A stretch of DNA of 64,000 nt from Acephala macrosclerotiorum (taxonomy: Eukaryota > Ascomycota > Leotiomycetes > Helotiales > Mollisiaceae). The stretch is taken from assembly GCA_014904845.1 (NCBI GenBank), contig MU119230.1:124001-188000 (forward strand), given 5' to 3'. A model generated the notes under the pieces. The model saw only the letters and a list, made by a program, of their open reading frames with translations. It was not told the origin of the DNA and did no database searches. How positions within the stretch are numbered: the first letter of the stretch is position 1; each line of letters opens with the position of its first letter. Below are positions 60,941-64,000 of this stretch, one piece after another. The position numbers were made by a program, and so were the translations under genes.

Positions 60941-61510
60941 TTACTTCCAAGGGACATACCCAACCATGTTCATGGGTATGATTTGATCTGGTGTCAGCAG
61001 AAGCTGCGTACCAGCCACAATGGCCATTCGCGACTCCCTGTTCCGGGGTCCTTGGCAAGCCTGGTGTAGAGCCACCATGCTACCAGTACACCCCGTATCA
61101 ATTGTGCTTGAAGCTCCCTTCAAGTCAAAAACGTAGGAGTGTCTATTCGAAAGGATGGCAATTCCTGATCCGATCATATGAAGTTTAGGGATTCTCGAAA
61201 GATCCTTATACCCCATACGCTCGAAGCTGTTGAGGGTCCAGACAATGTGCCTCATGAGGATGGATCCCAAAGAAGCGAGCATCGAAAGCGGCGATGTCTT
61301 GTTCTAGGAAATAAAGTCCCTTGACGTTGATTGCTTCTCTTGCTTCGGGGTAGGGATGATAGAAGCTATCTTTGTTCCAGCGGTCTTCTGGTATCTGTCG
61401 CCACTCGCTCCTCCCTTCAGAGAGCATATCCCATAGCTTTTCTGGGCTGTCGGAACCTCCTGGAAGTCGGCACCCCATGCCAATGATGGCTATTGACGCT
61501 GGAGGACTTT
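60941..61510 (-). pseudogene. PKS segment: ketosynthase fragment
   Basis: Starts with IAIIGMGCRLPGG, runs through FFGIHPHEAHCLDPQQ, then changes frame and resumes with ILSNRHSYVFDLKG and the active-site cysteine motif DTGCTGSMVALHQAC. About 40-50 residues normally lying between DPQQ and that resumption are absent. The catalytic histidines and the whole C-terminal KS half are missing; the coding trace ends near 60,955. Confidence 0.85.
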
Positions 61511-63335
61511 CTATATTGTTAAACCGAGTCTGTTTGTTGAAAGAAGTTCAAGAAAGCGAGTGAAGCTTATTACAATACAAAGAGTGGTAATAATCTGCAG
61601 GTTCAAGGGGACCACGACTTCGTTTTGTGGATATTATACTGCACATCCAGGAGTAGGAACTTTCCACACACTGGATCGTGCTCGAGGCCCTCGAATGTTT
61701 CATTGGAGGAAATGTGCGAACAGTCTCAAAGGAGCTGGAGTTAGCAAGGAGTCTCGTCTCTCCGAATTTCTTGATTGAGATATCAGGGCCTCGCAAGCAA
61801 AGACAGCTCGTCAACGGTGTCTCCATCTAGAACCATTCCTTCAGACGGGGCAGACGGGATATCTTCGACTAGCCCATATCAATAGCGTGAATTCAGAAAT
61901 TTCGAGTTCAAGGATAATCCGACGAGGAAAGGCCAAGAAAGAGGCCGCATCGAAGCCTTTACCCCTGAAAGTGGCTATATCCATGCTTCAACCGATATGC
62001 CGAGATAACGAGTCTCGTTCTTCGACTGAATAAGAGCTAGAGCACTTCATCCCCGAAGGATCATTGATCGAGGATCTTACGTATCGCGAGCCTGCGACCC
62101 GAAAGCAGGTTGCATGGCTGCAGCAGCTCGCTCGGAGGATGCTAAGCTAATTTCATCACTCTCTCTGTAGGTTGCGCTTATGGAATGAGAAGTTGAGAAC
62201 GTGGAACAAGAAAGGGAGCAAGAGAGGAAATACAAAACACATAATTCAAAAGAAAGCCGTCAAACACTTGAGCCAGCAATTCCTTTGGACAGGAGACCAA
62301 CTCATCAACGAGTCGCTTAAATACGACTAGAAAACCAATAAATTATTTCCATCGAAATAAATCAGCATAACGAAAACACATATCGTGAGAGGCTGACTTA
62401 CCCGCAGGAATGAACCCGATAGATCTTTCCGTGGGTACAATATTAGTGTAGTAGTCACATGCAGACCTAGGCTGGATTAGGACTAGCGCTACCTGCGCTA
62501 AAGTTGAAGTTATATCTTTCAACTCTTGCGCGTTTACTAGATTTACAACTTACAATCAATTAACGAATCATTCAGACTATCTGTCTACTTCGTTTCTGGC
62601 CTATTACTAGTAATAGGTATCCCTGGTGATACCAACACTTTCACAGGCGCAGGAGGGAGAAATGGGACGGGAAGCGCCAAAGCCATGCTCGCGTGGACTC
62701 ACGGAAAGCCGTGTAGGCCCAATGGATGGGTCTTCAACATACGCGAGTTGACAGTGCAGAGGCACTGGAGGAGACGTGCATCGCAACAGAAGGGGTTCCT
62801 AGGGTCGTCGAAGTGGCGCAGAGCCGCAGTTTAGTCGAAATATCAAAGATAGGCTCTCCAAGGACGCCTTCGATCGGTTGACGACCCGAGTGGCCGAATT
62901 TGTAGGGGCGGTTGACATCCAGCGACACTTCCGTACAGTACAATCCTCCTCGGAAAATAGGATCATTGCTCGCAGTCAAATTCTCGGCCACAAGGTATCA
63001 GTACTTTAGCCTGGGCGTTCCGGCGTACCGATACTCACTCACTGTGGAGGGAATCCGAGGTTGTGGGGCGATAGCTAGCGACCAGAACTAGAGAGATGCA
63101 GCTGTCGAATCTGCAGAGAATGTTGTCGCAGTCGAGAGGTACAAATGTGAAGTAGACGTACTTCAGAGGCACAGTCTTGTTGAAGTCTGCATCCGATGGA
63201 AGAGAAGGTTAAAGAATCCGGGAAACGAAATCTCGCCCAAGCCTCTGGGTTTCGACCATTCCTAAGATAGAATATCGGGCCTAATACGGCTAGCGCACCC
63301 GAGCATATCTTCCTCGTTTGCACTCATACTACGTA
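61511..63335. other. Region upstream of the PKS relic
   Basis: About 1.8 kb. It should contain the lost PKS first exon and promoter. Minus-strand frames at 61548-61826, 62734-62991 and 63075-63323, and a plus-strand stretch near 62030-62150 (EHFIPEGSLIEDL), hint at decayed coding sequence, but I recognise no family. 62,300-62,640 is AT-rich. Confidence 0.4.
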
Positions 63336-64000
63336 CAGGGTCTTTTAATTGTTAGCGCACCAAGAATTGCCACAATGACGCCGCTTTTACAATCACTCTA
63401 CTGTAGAAACACAATAGAATGCAATAGAGAATGAGGTTATTCAGAACTCTGTGTACCAGCCATTAGTCTCAATCACTGCTTTACAGCGCGCAGGCATTGT
63501 GTGAACTATGTCTCTAATCTCTACATCTGTAATATCATTTCAAGCCTCTAGAACAGCTGCTCTAAGCTTGTGGTAGTTCCTATGGACTTCTGGATCAAGC
63601 AAAGCCAATATGTCTTTCATTCTGTTTCATATAGTCTCAATTGGTAAAAGATCTAGAGAAAATGGTGGCCAAAAGATTGGAATGATCCCTCTCTCTTCCA
63701 TAAAGGCTATACTGTACTTTGCGGTGTGTCTTGATTCTTTATTTTGCTGGAATGACAACTCTAAGTAATTGAATAGATATCTCCAGACCACAGGGACAGT
63801 GTGCTGACAATAGGTAGTTTGATTGATTGATTTCCACTCCTTCTCTCAAAATAATCCTTCTTTTTTGCCATATTTCCTTGAAATGCAACTTCAAAACATT
63901 CACTCTATTTTCCTTTGCCACTTGTGAGCTATGCAATCAGGGTGATAGAGCTCTGAGGCTCTCTTCTTCCTTGTGCACTATTGCCGGCGATGAGAACCAG
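63336..64000 (-). mobile_element. Tc1/mariner transposon relic, running off the right edge
   Basis: On the minus strand the C-terminal part of a Tc1/mariner transposase is readable from about 63,830 to the stop at 63441: NQTTYCQHTV, FNYLELSFQQNKESRHTAKY, AFMEERGIIPIFWPPFS, LPIE, NYHKLRAAVLEA, EIRDIVHTMPARCKAVIE and NGWYTEF at the end. Two in-frame TGA codons (63629-63627 and 63542-63540) stand where tryptophan is conserved, and the second catalytic Asp (QQDN in active copies) reads QQNK, so it is inactive. The left boundary near a TA dinucleotide at 63334-63335 before CAGGGTC is a guess at the terminal inverted repeat; the other end lies outside the window. Confidence 0.82.

Larger units (their letters stand above)
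54895..61510 (-). pseudogene. Highly reducing polyketide synthase pseudogene with C-terminal carnitine-acyltransferase-type domain
   Basis: Read leftward from a splice acceptor at 61510, the domain order is KS (fragment), DH (C-terminal remnant), methyltransferase, pseudo-KR, ER, KR, ACP, and a choline/carnitine acyltransferase-type domain ending at the TAG at 54895. Intact fungal enzymes of this kind are about 3000 aa; the remaining 6.6 kb is too short because the rest of the KS, the whole AT and most of the DH are missing between about 60960 and 60905. Further lesions: frameshifts near 60690, 59865, 59590, 59481-59500 and 57250; in-frame stops near 58910, 57130, 56870 and 56840. A final 48-nt intron (55045-54998) and last exon are still well formed. 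Enzymes with this tail use the acyltransferase to release the polyketide onto a small acceptor. Product unknown. The N-terminal exon before 61510 was not identified. Domain segments are given separately. Confidence 0.9.

Overview
The window comes from the genome of a filamentous ascomycete (Pezizomycotina; Leotiomycetes is my guess from the overall feel of the proteins and is not proven). It has intron-rich protein genes on both strands. Most introns are 44-118 nt with GT..AG ends and a CTAAC/CTGAC-like branch point near the acceptor. The gene families are typically fungal (APSES factor StuA, Ecm14, Knh1/Kre9, Akr1, nuclear ATP9, GH78, a reducing polyketide synthase). I saw no tRNA, rRNA, CRISPR or bacterial-type operon. 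Gene models were built by joining exons by eye; every model listed as CDS keeps its frame across all proposed junctions.

Layout. 0-16 kb: a Sec7/PH Arf-GEF (-), divergent ECM14 pseudo-carboxypeptidase (+), a DAO-family FAD oxidase (+), a StuA-type APSES regulator (-), divergent SRP72 (+). 16-36 kb: a GH78 alpha-L-rhamnosidase-like enzyme (-), about 4 kb without a firm gene, a PAP2 membrane protein (+), a protein kinase with SUMO-interaction-like tail motifs (+), a membrane protein with 30-residue internal repeats (-), a BTB protein (+), an epoxide hydrolase (+). 36-41.4 kb: a gene-poor stretch with a degenerate repeat family and a perfect 91-bp inverted repeat. 41.4-51.4 kb: a dense housekeeping block with mitochondrial ATP9 (-), AKR1 palmitoyltransferase (-), divergent SRP receptor beta (+), cystathionine beta-synthase (-), divergent KNH1-like protein (+).

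52-64 kb is a decayed secondary-metabolism locus. An MFS efflux-pump pseudogene sits just downstream of a highly reducing PKS pseudogene, both on the minus strand. Order of the PKS remnant: KS fragment, remnant of DH, MT, pseudo-KR, ER, KR, ACP and a C-terminal choline/carnitine acyltransferase-type domain. It has lost the rest of the KS, the whole AT and most of the DH, and carries several frameshifts (one is an exact 10-bp tandem duplication) and in-frame stops. At the right edge lies a Tc1/mariner transposase relic whose Trp codons read TGA, as expected of repeat-induced point mutation (RIP). The most unusual items are the decayed PKS with acyltransferase tail, the perfect hairpin at 38.6 kb, the repeat family at 36.3-37.0 kb and the internally repeated membrane protein at 29-30 kb.
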